Assembly (NCBI GenBank): GCA_028707745.1
Contig: JAQWAJ010000120.1
Coordinates: 1 to 6,106, forward strand
Direction: 5' to 3'
DNA length: 6,106 nt
From: Bacteroidales bacterium
GTDB taxonomy: Bacteria; Bacteroidota; Bacteroidia; Bacteroidales; UBA12481
In this document: positions 1 through 6,106 of the stretch, in pieces
How positions within the stretch are numbered: position 1 is the stretch's first letter
How the letters are laid out: every line of letters starts with the position of its first letter
Made by a program: the position numbers and the translations under genes
The notes under the pieces: generated by a model
Told to the model about the DNA's origin: nothing
What the model saw: the letters and a program-made list of their open reading frames with translations, nothing else
Databases searched by the model: none

Positions 1-216
1 ATTGCAGGGGAAGGGGTAATTAATTCTATAGCAATTACAGGCTTAATCTTAATTATGGGGGTTAAAATCCTTCTCGAATTCTTGCTATTATCAATTACGG
101 GAGCTTATCCAATTATGACAGCATTGGGGCTCCCTGCTTCCTTTGCTCTTCCGATATCGGTTTTAATTGGGGCGGTTTGTGTCTACGCTTTAGCTGTTAA
201 GTTTTTGGGGCGGTAA
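1..216 (+). CDS. C-terminal part of an unrecognised membrane protein (5' end outside window)
   Basis: An open frame runs from the first base for 71 codons to a TAA at 214-216. The peptide is very hydrophobic. One likely membrane segment covers roughly visible residues 11-32 (rich in I, L, V and G) and a second covers roughly residues 46-68, ending in KFLGR just before the stop. A short loop with Gly and Pro (GAYP, GLP) separates them. I do not recognise the family. Small two-helix proteins of phages or mobile elements are possible, but nothing specific supports that. Glycine codons are mostly GGG, and ATA and TTA are used, unlike the neighbouring receptor gene. The next frame begins 2 nt after the stop, as in a compact operon. 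The coding call rests on the open frame, the hydrophobic pattern and this tight spacing. Confidence 0.5.
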   Translation: MAGEGVINSIAITGLILIMGVKILLEFLLLSITGAYPIMTALGLPASFALPISVLIGAVCVYALAVKFLGR

Positions 217-218
217 AT

Positions 219-341
219 ATGGCAGCTTGGACAGAATACAACAGGACAGAAGCTTTTCAAAGCCTGAATAGTTTTAAAGAATCGAATATCTCTGTAAATG
301 TCTCTGATTATCCGGCAATTCAACAGAAAGCTCCACTATAG
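219..341 (+). CDS. Short frame, probably the 5' end of a gene cut off at the join
   Basis: An ATG at 219 opens a 40-codon frame ending at TAG 339-341. It begins MAAWTEYNRTEAF and contains no recognisable domain. The start is supported by the G-rich stretch GGGGCGG at 207-213, about 5 nt upstream, and by lying 2 nt after the stop of the preceding frame. The final few codons read through sequence that on the other strand codes for the receptor. The original protein therefore probably continued past about residue 35 and was truncated where the two sequences meet. It could also be a complete tiny protein, or not coding at all. Confidence 0.35.
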   Translation: MAAWTEYNRTEAFQSLNSFKESNISVNVSDYPAIQQKAPL

Positions 342-2962
342 GTGTAACTGCTGGCACCCAGAGACCATGTTTGATATCCTGAATAGTTGTTGATACCATT
401 CTGGTTACCGATTACACCATAACTGGCCCGGAGTTTCAAGTCATTCAACCATTTGGCATCAGCCAGGAAGTCTTCACTGGATATACGCCAGCCACCGCCG
501 ACTGACCAGAAAATACCCCAGCGGTTTTCAGCATATTTAAACTTTGAAGATCCGTCATCACGGATAGAAGTGGAAAAATAATACTTGTTGTCATAAACAT
601 AGTTGGCACGGGAGAAGTATCCTTCCATGGCAACTTTGTTTGCTGAAGCGCTGGTACCGGCGAATGTACTACCCGTATTCAATCCGACAAAATTTGCAAA
701 AGTGGCAAAGTCAGGGATCAATGAATAAGCACCCTTATAATTCAAGCCCATATCTTTATACGAGTTGAACTCGTGACCGGCCATAGCATCAACATGGTGT
801 TTTCCATAATCATGTGACCAGTTCAAAACCTGCTGAGTGTTGATATTGTCAGTTTCAGCATAGGATTTTCCCAGAGCCCCGTCATAACCTGTGGCAGCAC
901 CATCGACCGGATTCCAATAACGGGTTCTCATTTCAAAAGTATTGTCGGATGCAAGGCTAACGGTGAATGTGAAGTCTTGTAAAAATCTGGCTTCCACATA
1001 ACCGCGGAGATTTAAATCGTTTGACACTCTGGTATCGATATCGTGATCCAGATCGTAAATCAAATCAGCTGTTGACAAAGGGGCAGAAGTTGGTCCCAGC
1101 GGGGAACCCGACTGTCCGTCAGCTTTGTGAACCACCCGATTTCCATCAGCATCCAGGATATAAGATCCGTCAAGATTATGAGCCCAGAGCGGAATCAACT
1201 GGTTCTGTCCGTTCATCCAACGGAAAACGTTGGCCACAGCTGATCCCGGGTTACGTCCGTAACGGGTTGCCGGAGATTGGGTTTCACGATTGGCATAAGC
1301 CGTGTTGATACCAGCCTTTAACCAGTCGGTGATTTTAGCATTCACATTACCGCGGAAGCTGTAACGGTTAAATTTTGAACCCCGGATGTAGGAAGGATCC
1401 TGCAAATAGCCCAGTGACATGTAATAATCAATTTTTTCAGAGGCACCACTTACTGAAAGCGTATGCTCCTGGCGGAATTTGTTCTGCAGAAACTCCTGAT
1501 CGTAGGTGTCGTTATAAAGTAAGGTTGCTGCAGGATTCAGTTTACCGTCGAGACCGACCAGGTAAGCACCTGACATCGTTGAACTGGCATTGGAGCCGGA
1601 ACCTGTTGAAGTATAAATGGCACCTGGCACACTATAAAGCATCCAGTTACCCAATTCATTTCTGCCGAAATCTGCTGTACCCTTGTAATCGAACAAATGC
1701 TGACTGGCAAATAAGGCAGCCTGTTCATGGGTCATATTGGGGTTCTGCACACTGGTGGTGTATTTAGTGGTGCTTTTATACCGGGCAGCATTATAAATAC
1801 TCAACCACGCATATTCATACAGATCTTTCGGATCCTGAATTTTTTTGTAATCAAAAGGTCCTTCCTGGTTAATTCCGATACGACCTTCATAGGTTATTTT
1901 GGCTTTTCCCAGTTTACCCTTCTTGGTGGTCACTAAAACGACACCGTTAGCACCACGGGATCCCCACAAAGCTGTGGAAGCGCCGTCTTTCAAAACGGTC
2001 ACTGATTCGATGTCTTTCGGATTCAAAGTAGCAAGCGGGTTTGACGGGGTCGGTGTGGAAGCCGATTGGAAAACAGGCACACCATCGATCACGATCAGGG
2101 CATTGGAGTTATTCTGACTGGCAGTACCCAAGCCACGGATACGGATACCCATATCGATACCGGGCTGACCATCAAGGGATGAAACCTGCAGTCCGGCGAT
2201 TGAACCTTCAAGAGCTCTTGTTAAAGTAGAGTTCGACTGAGCAGCAGCCAGTTTGGTATCGAGTGAGCTTACCGCACCGGTCAGGTCTCTTTTCTTGACG
2301 GTACCAAAGGCAACAACGACAACCTCGTCCAACACGGATACGTCAGGGACCAGGGTAATGTTGATTTCATTTCTTCCGACAACAGCCGCTTTCTGCTCTG
2401 CATAGCCAATGAAAGAGAATACTAAAACTGAATTCTCATTGGGCACCATGATTGAATATTCTCCTTTATCATTGGTGCTTACAGCAATCGATGTGCCGTC
2501 AACCTTAACGTTAACGCCAGGCATCGACACGCCTGCTTCATCGGTGACTTTACCTGTCACCTTTTTCTCAACCGGCTGAACGCCTTCCTCAGTCAGATAC
2601 TCAGGAGCCAGGATGATCTTGCGGTCGATGATGGTGTATTTCACATCTGTTCCGTTAAACAGCCTGTCAAGAACGGCACTGATCAATTGGTTTTTTGCAG
2701 TAATGCTGACTTTTCGGTTCGTGTCGAGCAGTTTCTCATTATACAGGAAAAAGAATTCACTTTCTTCTTCAATCTGGTCCAGAACTTTTACCAGTTCCGT
2801 TTCAGAAAAATTGAGGGATAGCCGGGTTTTCTCTGAGTAAGTTTCATCGGCGAGTACTTGCATATTTCCAAAAACCAGGAAAACAAAAGCAAGACTCAAA
2901 ATTGAAAAACTTCTTTTCAGAGAATGTTCAAATAGTTCCCCAAAAGGTTTGAAATTATTCAT
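320..2962 (-). CDS. SusC/RagA-type TonB-linked outer membrane receptor with STN domain, 3' truncated
   Basis: This outer-membrane TonB-dependent receptor normally imports glycans or similar ligands together with a SusD lipoprotein. A signal peptide covers residues 1-38 (hydrophobic core SILSLAFVFLVFG, likely cleavage after VLA). An STN signalling domain spans about 46-120 and a carboxypeptidase-regulatory-like beta domain about 136-206. A TonB-box-like DEVVVVAFG lies at 212-220. The plug domain runs from about 222 to 348, with VIDGVPV and LKDGAST...GSRGANGVVLVTTKKG. Beta-barrel sequence follows, with late-barrel motifs such as DDGSSKF, WGIFWSVGGGWRISSE and LKLRASYGVIGNQNG. Family members usually have 1000-1150 residues. 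This frame stops at 880, shortly after the GNQNG motif, so about a quarter of the barrel is missing and the last two or three residues are probably not native. The STN domain and the adjacent fecR and sigma genes mark it as a signal-transducing receptor. The ATG at 2962 is chosen because the signal peptide starts there; 134 nt separate it from fecR. The ligand is unknown. Confidence 0.93.
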   Translation of the reverse strand: MNNFKPFGELFEHSLKRSFSILSLAFVFLVFGNMQVLADETYSEKTRLSLNFSETELVKVLDQIEEESEFFFLYNEKLLDTNRKVSITAKNQLISAVLDRLFNGTDVKYTIIDRKIILAPEYLTEEGVQPVEKKVTGKVTDEAGVSMPGVNVKVDGTSIAVSTNDKGEYSIMVPNENSVLVFSFIGYAEQKAAVVGRNEINITLVPDVSVLDEVVVVAFGTVKKRDLTGAVSSLDTKLAAAQSNSTLTRALEGSIAGLQVSSLDGQPGIDMGIRIRGLGTASQNNSNALIVIDGVPVFQSASTPTPSNPLATLNPKDIESVTVLKDGASTALWGSRGANGVVLVTTKKGKLGKAKITYEGRIGINQEGPFDYKKIQDPKDLYEYAWLSIYNAARYKSTTKYTTSVQNPNMTHEQAALFASQHLFDYKGTADFGRNELGNWMLYSVPGAIYTSTGSGSNASSTMSGAYLVGLDGKLNPAATLLYNDTYDQEFLQNKFRQEHTLSVSGASEKIDYYMSLGYLQDPSYIRGSKFNRYSFRGNVNAKITDWLKAGINTAYANRETQSPATRYGRNPGSAVANVFRWMNGQNQLIPLWAHNLDGSYILDADGNRVVHKADGQSGSPLGPTSAPLSTADLIYDLDHDIDTRVSNDLNLRGYVEARFLQDFTFTVSLASDNTFEMRTRYWNPVDGAATGYDGALGKSYAETDNINTQQVLNWSHDYGKHHVDAMAGHEFNSYKDMGLNYKGAYSLIPDFATFANFVGLNTGSTFAGTSASANKVAMEGYFSRANYVYDNKYYFSTSIRDDGSSKFKYAENRWGIFWSVGGGWRISSEDFLADAKWLNDLKLRASYGVIGNQNGINNYSGYQTWSLGASSYTYSGAFC

Positions 2963-3010
2963 AGATTTTTCATTTTGTTTTGGTTAAAAAATACAGTAAG
3001 TAATTGCAGA

Positions 3011-3032
3011 GGAGTTCGTTATCACGACTTCC
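3011..3032. repeat. Imperfect dyad upstream of susC
   Basis: In the 134-nt gap between fecR and susC, GGA..TCGT-N4-ACGA..TCC forms an imperfect 22-bp palindrome with mismatches between its inner and outer arms. It sits about 50-70 nt upstream of the susC start, where a promoter or operator could lie. No ECF promoter consensus can be assigned with confidence. Confidence 0.25.
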
Positions 3033-3096
3033 TTCCTGTCAGGTAATCTTTAGGGTCCATGTATGGTTTTCATCACAAGGGTTTATTGGGTTAATA

Positions 3097-4137
3097 CTAT
3101 CGTTTTATAAGATGTATGGTCACTATTTCCTTTTCATAACTTCCATCGGCATGAAGAGTTCTTGGAGTAATTTTATAGGTGATCGGAGACGTGAGGGATA
3201 ATAACCTGAATACCTCATCCAGTTTATCATCTTCAAAGGTTCCCCTGAATGAATACTTTTCAAGTTCTTTGTCGGCGAGTACCACTTTAACATTGTACCA
3301 TCTCTCGATACGCCTGGCCACTTCGGCCATCGGGTCGTTGTTAAAAACCATCCGGCCTTTGGTCCAGGCCTGGTATTTTGCCGGGTCAGCAACTGCCTTT
3401 CCAACTCTTCCGTTTCTATAGACCAAACGCTCTGAAGGGCGCATAGCCACTTCATCTCCCTGATTATCCATAAACTCCACTTTCCCCTCCTTTAAAACAA
3501 CTTCCACATAGTTTTCAGCCGGGTAAGCGCTCACATTAAAACTCGTACCCAACACTTTTACCGTAGAGTTTCCCGTATTCAATTCAAAGGGGTGCTCTGC
3601 GTCCTTTTGTACGTCAAACCAGGCTTCCCCTTCCAGAGAAACCTTCCGCTTGTTTGTGAAAGGAAGAGAATAACTGAGTTTCGAACCGCTGTTGAGCATA
3701 CCGGTCGTTCCATCGGGCAGGCTAAATGAAACACGTGATCCCATCGGAGCATAGATTGTAGATGCAACTTCCTGATTGACAAGTGTATGAATAACCGGGT
3801 GCTGCAACTTATTGAAAAAGAAGCCAGCCGACAACAGCAGCGGTAAAAATAAAACAGCCGCAACCTTCCTATAACCACCGGCAAATCGCCGGAAAGGCGT
3901 CGGCTTTTCAGATGCTTCGCTTCTATTTATATCACGGTGGATCTGAAGGAGAATGTGGTCAAGGTTAACATCAGGTGTCGGATCATCAGGTATTGAATCC
4001 CAACTTTTAAGTAGTGCTTGCCGAAGAATTTCGTGATCAGGCCCATTCAGGAACAGTGATTCCACCCAAGCCTTTTCGTTATCGTCACTCAATCCGGCAA
4101 TATATCTTTCGATTTGATTCAGATCAGCTTCTTTCAA
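3097..4137 (-). CDS. FecR-family anti-sigma factor
   Basis: This inner-membrane regulator relays the state of an STN-bearing receptor to its cognate ECF sigma factor. The cytoplasmic N-terminal part (about residues 1-88, beginning LNQIERYIAGL) would bind the sigma factor. A single membrane segment lies at about 91-108 (VAAVLFLPLLLSAGFFF). A FecR domain spans about 125-221, with PMGSRVSFSLPDGT, LNSGSKLSY, LEGEAWFDVQ and VLGTSFNVSAY. A DUF4974-type C-terminal domain spans about 260-325 (FNNDPMAEVARRIERWYNVKV), which in this family contacts the receptor's STN domain. The length of 346 residues is typical. The start is TTG at 4137: an in-frame TAA lies eight codons upstream, no ATG lies in between, and the next methionine is at residue 132, inside the FecR domain. 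It lies 190 nt after the sigma gene and 134 nt before susC on the same strand, consistent with one regulatory unit. Confidence 0.94.
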   Translation of the reverse strand: MKEADLNQIERYIAGLSDDNEKAWVESLFLNGPDHEILRQALLKSWDSIPDDPTPDVNLDHILLQIHRDINRSEASEKPTPFRRFAGGYRKVAAVLFLPLLLSAGFFFNKLQHPVIHTLVNQEVASTIYAPMGSRVSFSLPDGTTGMLNSGSKLSYSLPFTNKRKVSLEGEAWFDVQKDAEHPFELNTGNSTVKVLGTSFNVSAYPAENYVEVVLKEGKVEFMDNQGDEVAMRPSERLVYRNGRVGKAVADPAKYQAWTKGRMVFNNDPMAEVARRIERWYNVKVVLADKELEKYSFRGTFEDDKLDEVFRLLSLTSPITYKITPRTLHADGSYEKEIVTIHLIKR

Positions 4138-4327
4138 GAGTAAATATTTAAGTATTGATTAAGATTTAGGTTTCCCTACATTATTAATATCCACAGCACC
4201 CAGCAATCTCACATGAAAACAGCTCTTTTTTTCATGCTAGAAAACATATTTTTTTAGGGAGGAAACCTGGATTGGACTAACGTCCAGCAATTAAATAGAT
4301 TACAAAAACAGAGCCTGCCTGCTATGG
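4138..4327. other. Intergenic stretch between sigma and fecR genes
   Basis: This is 190 nt of AT-rich non-coding DNA. It holds a perfect 8-bp inverted repeat (4212-4236, entered separately) and a small 5-bp hairpin TGGAC/GTCCA at 4273-4286. The 8-mer CCAGCAAT occurs twice, at 4200-4207 and 4284-4291. I see no TAnnTTTG element facing fecR and no strong terminator, so fecR may be read through from the sigma promoter. Confidence 0.5.
4212..4236. repeat. Perfect 8-bp inverted repeat, candidate operator or RNA hairpin
   Basis: CATGAAAA at 4212-4219 is mirrored by TTTTCATG at 4229-4236 across a 9-nt spacer. It lies in the sigma-fecR gap, about 75 nt upstream of the fecR start. It could be a protein-binding dyad or a weak, AT-rich RNA hairpin. 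No regulator can be assigned, and in AT-rich DNA such a repeat may be chance. Confidence 0.45.
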
Positions 4328-4897
4328 CTAACTTTCGTCAGTTAACCGGGTCCTGATAAATTTAAGGGCTTCTGACATGTAGTTGTCAACAGTGCCCGGA
4401 GCAAGGCCAATTTCTTCAGCAATTTCCCTGGTTGATTTACCTTCCTCCTTACTTTTTACAAAGATGGCTCTCTGCTTTTCGGGAAGCAAACTGACTATAT
4501 GTTGCAGCCTTTCCAAAAAAAACAGATAATCAATTCCCTCTTCAATCTCAATCGATGAATTGGGATTTTCAATCAGGGATTTATCTATGAATTGTTGTTG
4601 ATAACTACTTTTGCGGAAGCACTTACAAATATCGTTGTAAGCGATCGTGAACAGGTATGATTTGAAGGATGATTCTTTATTCAGTGTTTTATGATTCTCC
4701 CAGAGTTTGAGGAAAACTGATTGCACAAGTTCCTCAGCCTCCGCCCGCGATCTGCAATATTTCAGCCCAAACGCATAAAGCTTCCCTGAATACTTATTGT
4801 AAATCAGATCAAATGCTTCAACATCGCCTTTTTGTAACCGTTCAACCAATTCAGTATCTTCAGGCAACACTTTCACGATTTTCCCATTTTGATACAT
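4328..4897 (-). CDS. ECF-type RNA polymerase sigma factor
   Basis: This is a sigma-70 family extracytoplasmic-function sigma factor of the Bacteroidota type paired with FecR. It directs RNA polymerase to the promoters of its target receptor operon. With the ATG at 4897 it has 189 residues, a usual length. Region 2 covers about 27-95 (FDLIYNKYSGKLYAFG, AEELVQSVFLKLWENH, FKSYLFTIAYNDI). Region 4 covers about 130-185 (LLPEKQRAIFVKSKEEG, then a helix-turn-helix in REIAEEIGLAPGTVDNYM). An alternative TTG start three codons upstream (4906) would add three residues and sits closer to the weak purine-rich AAAGGTGG. The ATG is preferred as the commoner codon, but the TTG cannot be excluded. No region-3 or extra C-terminal domain is present. 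It is first in the minus-strand row sigma, fecR, susC and probably controls that row. Confidence 0.95.
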   Translation of the reverse strand: MYQNGKIVKVLPEDTELVERLQKGDVEAFDLIYNKYSGKLYAFGLKYCRSRAEAEELVQSVFLKLWENHKTLNKESSFKSYLFTIAYNDICKCFRKSSYQQQFIDKSLIENPNSSIEIEEGIDYLFFLERLQHIVSLLPEKQRAIFVKSKEEGKSTREIAEEIGLAPGTVDNYMSEALKFIRTRLTDES

Positions 4898-4919
4898 CCC
4901 TTGCAATAACCACCTTTCA

Positions 4920-4927
4920 CAAATATA
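4920..4927 (-). promoter_or_regulatory. Possible Bacteroidota -7 element for the sigma gene
   Basis: On the minus strand TATATTTG matches the Bacteroidota -7 consensus TAnnTTTG. It is placed so that transcription would begin roughly 15 nt before the ATG at 4897. No TTTG-like -33 element is present at about 19 nt spacing, so the call rests on the -7 match and position only. Confidence 0.35.
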
Positions 4928-5087
4928 ACAGATTAATTCAAGACATCCCGTTCATACTGCATTATCCTAATGCTCTGAACAGGATCAAAATACAAAAAAA
5001 TGGCATAACGAATATTACTCATTTTGTTTTATTTTTGCAGAATTGAATATTCTTTATCGAAAATATCATTATCCTGAACTATCCTCG

Positions 5088-5138
5088 AAACCACTCGGGT
5101 TTTGACAGGAGGTGATTTGTTCCAAAGCCCACCTGTCA
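5088..5138 (+). promoter_or_regulatory. Two adjacent hairpins in the leader of the NAD(P)-binding gene
   Basis: The first hairpin is AAACC/GGTTT with a 5-nt loop (5088-5102). The second (5103-5138) has outer arms TGACAGG and CCTGTCA, an A-A mismatch, two further G-C pairs, and an inner TTTG-TTC-CAAA stem. The stretch ATTTTATATAATTTT follows immediately. The shape could be a structured 5' leader, an attenuator, or the 3' end of a short RNA started near 5045. It matches no riboswitch class I recognise. Confidence 0.4.
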
Positions 5139-5192
5139 TTTTATATAATTTTCTGTAATTTAATTATTTAGATTTCGTAATAAAGAATAATC

Positions 5193-5828
5193 ATGGAACA
5201 ATCCAATAGAATAGCCGTTATCGGCGGAACCGGGAAAGCCGGCAGATATCTGGTTAAACAACTAATCAATCAGGGATTTAGTTTAAAAGTCCTTCTTCGC
5301 AATCCCGACAAACTCGATATGAATGATCCGCTGGTTGAAAAAGTCACTGGGGACGTCAGAAATTATGAGTCCGTCTGTTCACTCATCGAAGGGTGTAGCG
5401 CGGTAATCAGTACCCTGGGCCAGCCCAAGGGAGAAGCTCCCTTATTCACGGTTGCTGCTGAAAACATCATAAGAGCAATGAATGCACTCCATATTCAGCG
5501 GTACATCATGATCACAGGACTGACCCTGAATGCCCCGGGTGACAGGAAGAGTTTCCGGACCAGGTTGCTGTCGCGGATTATGAAACTCAGCTTCCCGGCT
5601 GTCATTGCCGACAAGCAGGGTGAGTTCGCAAGGGTTTCGCAATCAGGCCTCGAATGGACAGTTGTCCGTCTGCCGTTAATTGAGCAAACGGAGAGATCTG
5701 GTCCGGTGCACATCAGTCTGACCGACTGCCCCGGCAAAAAGATCAGTACGACTGATTTGGCCGGGTTTCTCATCAGTCAATTGAAGGATGAACAATATAT
5801 CGGTCAGGCGCCGTTTCTGGCGAACTAA
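5193..5828 (+). CDS. NAD(P)-binding atypical short-chain dehydrogenase, BLVRB/NmrA-like
   Basis: A 211-residue single-domain Rossmann protein. The dinucleotide-binding loop is IAVIGGTGKAGR at residues 7-18, with glycines at 11, 14 and 17 in the GxxGxxG pattern. A basic LLRNPDKL follows strand 2 (NADP preference is likely), then GDVRNYESV, a conserved acidic position after strand 3, and AVISTLGQP after strand 4. The overall size and the C-terminal pattern ISTTDLAGFLISQL..EYIGQ-like resemble biliverdin reductase B/flavin reductase-like proteins. The classical YxxxK catalytic pair is not evident, so it belongs to the atypical SDRs. The real substrate is unknown; flavin, quinone or regulatory redox sensing are all seen in the group. 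The ATG at 5193 is preceded by an A-rich AAAGAATAATC and begins right at the Rossmann strand. It faces away from the sigma unit and ends 58 nt before a convergent gene. Confidence 0.88.
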   Translation: MEQSNRIAVIGGTGKAGRYLVKQLINQGFSLKVLLRNPDKLDMNDPLVEKVTGDVRNYESVCSLIEGCSAVISTLGQPKGEAPLFTVAAENIIRAMNALHIQRYIMITGLTLNAPGDRKSFRTRLLSRIMKLSFPAVIADKQGEFARVSQSGLEWTVVRLPLIEQTERSGPVHISLTDCPGKKISTTDLAGFLISQLKDEQYIGQAPFLAN

Positions 5829-5831
5829 ATA

Positions 5832-5863
5832 AAAAGCGGCGGGTCTTTCGATCCGCCGCTTTT
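5832..5863. terminator. Strong intrinsic terminator, usable from both strands
   Basis: The arms GCGGCGGGTC (5836-5845) and GATCCGCCGC (5850-5859) form a 10-bp stem (one G-T wobble) with a TTTC loop. AAAA before and TTTT after extend it. It begins a few bases after the stop at 5826-5828 and lies between convergent genes, so it can end transcription from both the NAD(P)-binding gene and the right-hand thioredoxin-like gene. Confidence 0.9.
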
Positions 5864-5886
5864 ATTTCATTTACCGAAATTGCCTA

Positions 5887-6105
5887 TTACAGATATTTGT
5901 CAATGAGCTCTTTTAGCCCATCATTGGTGTGAAAGCCCAGATTGTCATTAATCAGGTTGCCTGATTTGTCAAACAACATATACCTCGGTATTCCGCTGAT
6001 TTTGTATTTGGATGCCAGATAATTCCATCCATCCTTATCGAGCCGGTAGTGCTGCCCTTTAATATCGGGCACCATCAGATCGTAGGTTTTCTGAGGGGAA
6101 GAAGG
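5887..6105 (-). CDS. C-terminal end of a thioredoxin-fold (TlpA-like) protein, 5' end outside window
   Basis: The frame stays open from the right edge to TAA at 5887-5889, showing 72 residues. The visible part has the second half of a thioredoxin fold: a helix with DGWNYLASKYKI, then GIPRYMLFDKSGNLI. The Pro after GI (visible residue 40) is the conserved cis-proline near the active site, and the last two strands precede a terminal helix (LKELIDKYL). The pattern fits TlpA/AhpC-TSA-like thiol-disulfide proteins of Bacteroidota, which are usually exported or anchored in the periplasm and often carry an additional N-terminal domain. The CxxC motif and any signal peptide would lie beyond the edge, so redox activity cannot be confirmed. 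An internal ATG at 6075 is not taken as the start because coding similarity appears to continue upstream of it. Confidence 0.8.
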   Translation of the reverse strand, partial: PSSPQKTYDLMVPDIKGQHYRLDKDGWNYLASKYKISGIPRYMLFDKSGNLINDNLGFHTNDGLKELIDKYL

Positions 6106-6106
6106 A

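Larger units (their letters stand above)
4898..5192. other. Divergent intergenic region between sigma and NAD(P)-binding genes
   Basis: These 295 nt of AT-rich DNA separate two divergent genes. They hold the possible sigma promoter (4920-4927), a plus-strand TATTTTTG at 5030-5037 resembling a -7 element without a clear -33 partner, an 8-bp palindrome GAATATTC at 5045-5052, and two adjacent hairpins at 5088-5138. No protein-coding frame is convincing. The rest, mostly A/T runs, shows nothing I can name. Confidence 0.55.

Noticed and set aside
445..633. Minus-strand open frame near the left end
   Set aside because: It lies in another frame of the receptor barrel, whose own frame carries clear family motifs.
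1021..2229. Several plus-strand open frames inside the receptor gene
   Set aside because: They are antisense to a clear SusC coding frame, overlap one another in different frames and show no domain signals.
3022..3060. Minus-strand 12-codon frame (MDPKDYLTGRKS) between fecR and susC
   Set aside because: Too short to support by sequence alone, and frames of this size are expected by chance.
4813..5046. Plus-strand 77-codon frame overlapping the sigma start
   Set aside because: The first part is antisense to the sigma gene, the rest is low-complexity AT-rich DNA, and no ribosome-binding site or family pattern is visible.
5442..5773. Minus-strand frames under the NAD(P)-binding gene
   Set aside because: They are shadows of a well-supported Rossmann-fold gene on the opposite strand.
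1..6106. CRISPR array, tRNA/rRNA, insertion sequence or recombinase
   Set aside because: No regularly spaced repeats, cloverleaf or rRNA-like sequence, transposase or integrase coding sequence was seen. An invertible SusC shuffling system was considered because of the broken receptor, but no flanking inverted repeats or recombinase gene were found.

Overview
The window looks like Bacteroidota DNA, probably Bacteroidales/Marinilabiliales-like. The evidence is an ECF sigma factor, a FecR anti-sigma factor and a SusC-type TonB-dependent receptor with an STN domain in one minus-strand row. A-rich translation starts without strong Shine-Dalgarno sequences and a TAnnTTTG-like promoter element fit the same phylum. 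The exact genus cannot be told from the sequence.

Layout, left to right. Positions 1 to about 330 are unlike the rest. They are AT-rich and carry two plus-strand reading frames: the end of a membrane protein, then a short frame 2 nt later with a G-rich ribosome-binding site. Position 320-2962 (minus) is a SusC/RagA receptor of 880 residues whose barrel stops roughly a quarter short of the usual length. Both the receptor and the short plus-strand frame end within about 20 nt of each other (320-341), so the window probably contains a join between unrelated sequences. Position 3097-4137 (minus) is a FecR-type anti-sigma factor with a TTG start. Position 4328-4897 (minus) is the ECF sigma factor. 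A 295-nt intergenic stretch with adjacent hairpins separates this divergent unit from 5193-5828 (plus), a BLVRB/NmrA-like NAD(P)-binding protein. A strong hairpin at 5832-5863 serves as a terminator between that gene and the convergent 3' end of a thioredoxin-fold (TlpA-like) gene that runs off the right edge.

How the genes work together. Sigma, FecR and STN-SusC form a standard trans-envelope signalling cassette. Ligand uptake by the outer-membrane receptor is sensed by periplasmic FecR through the receptor's STN domain; FecR then controls the sigma factor, which drives receptor expression. The partner susD lipoprotein and the glycan-degrading genes expected downstream are absent because the sequence changes at about position 330. 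The substrate therefore cannot be inferred. The right-hand genes appear to be unrelated housekeeping or redox functions.

I did not see a clearly new biological system. The observation most worth following up is the abrupt join near 320-341, which is either a real rearrangement or an assembly chimera. Next is the structured leader upstream of the NAD(P)-binding gene.
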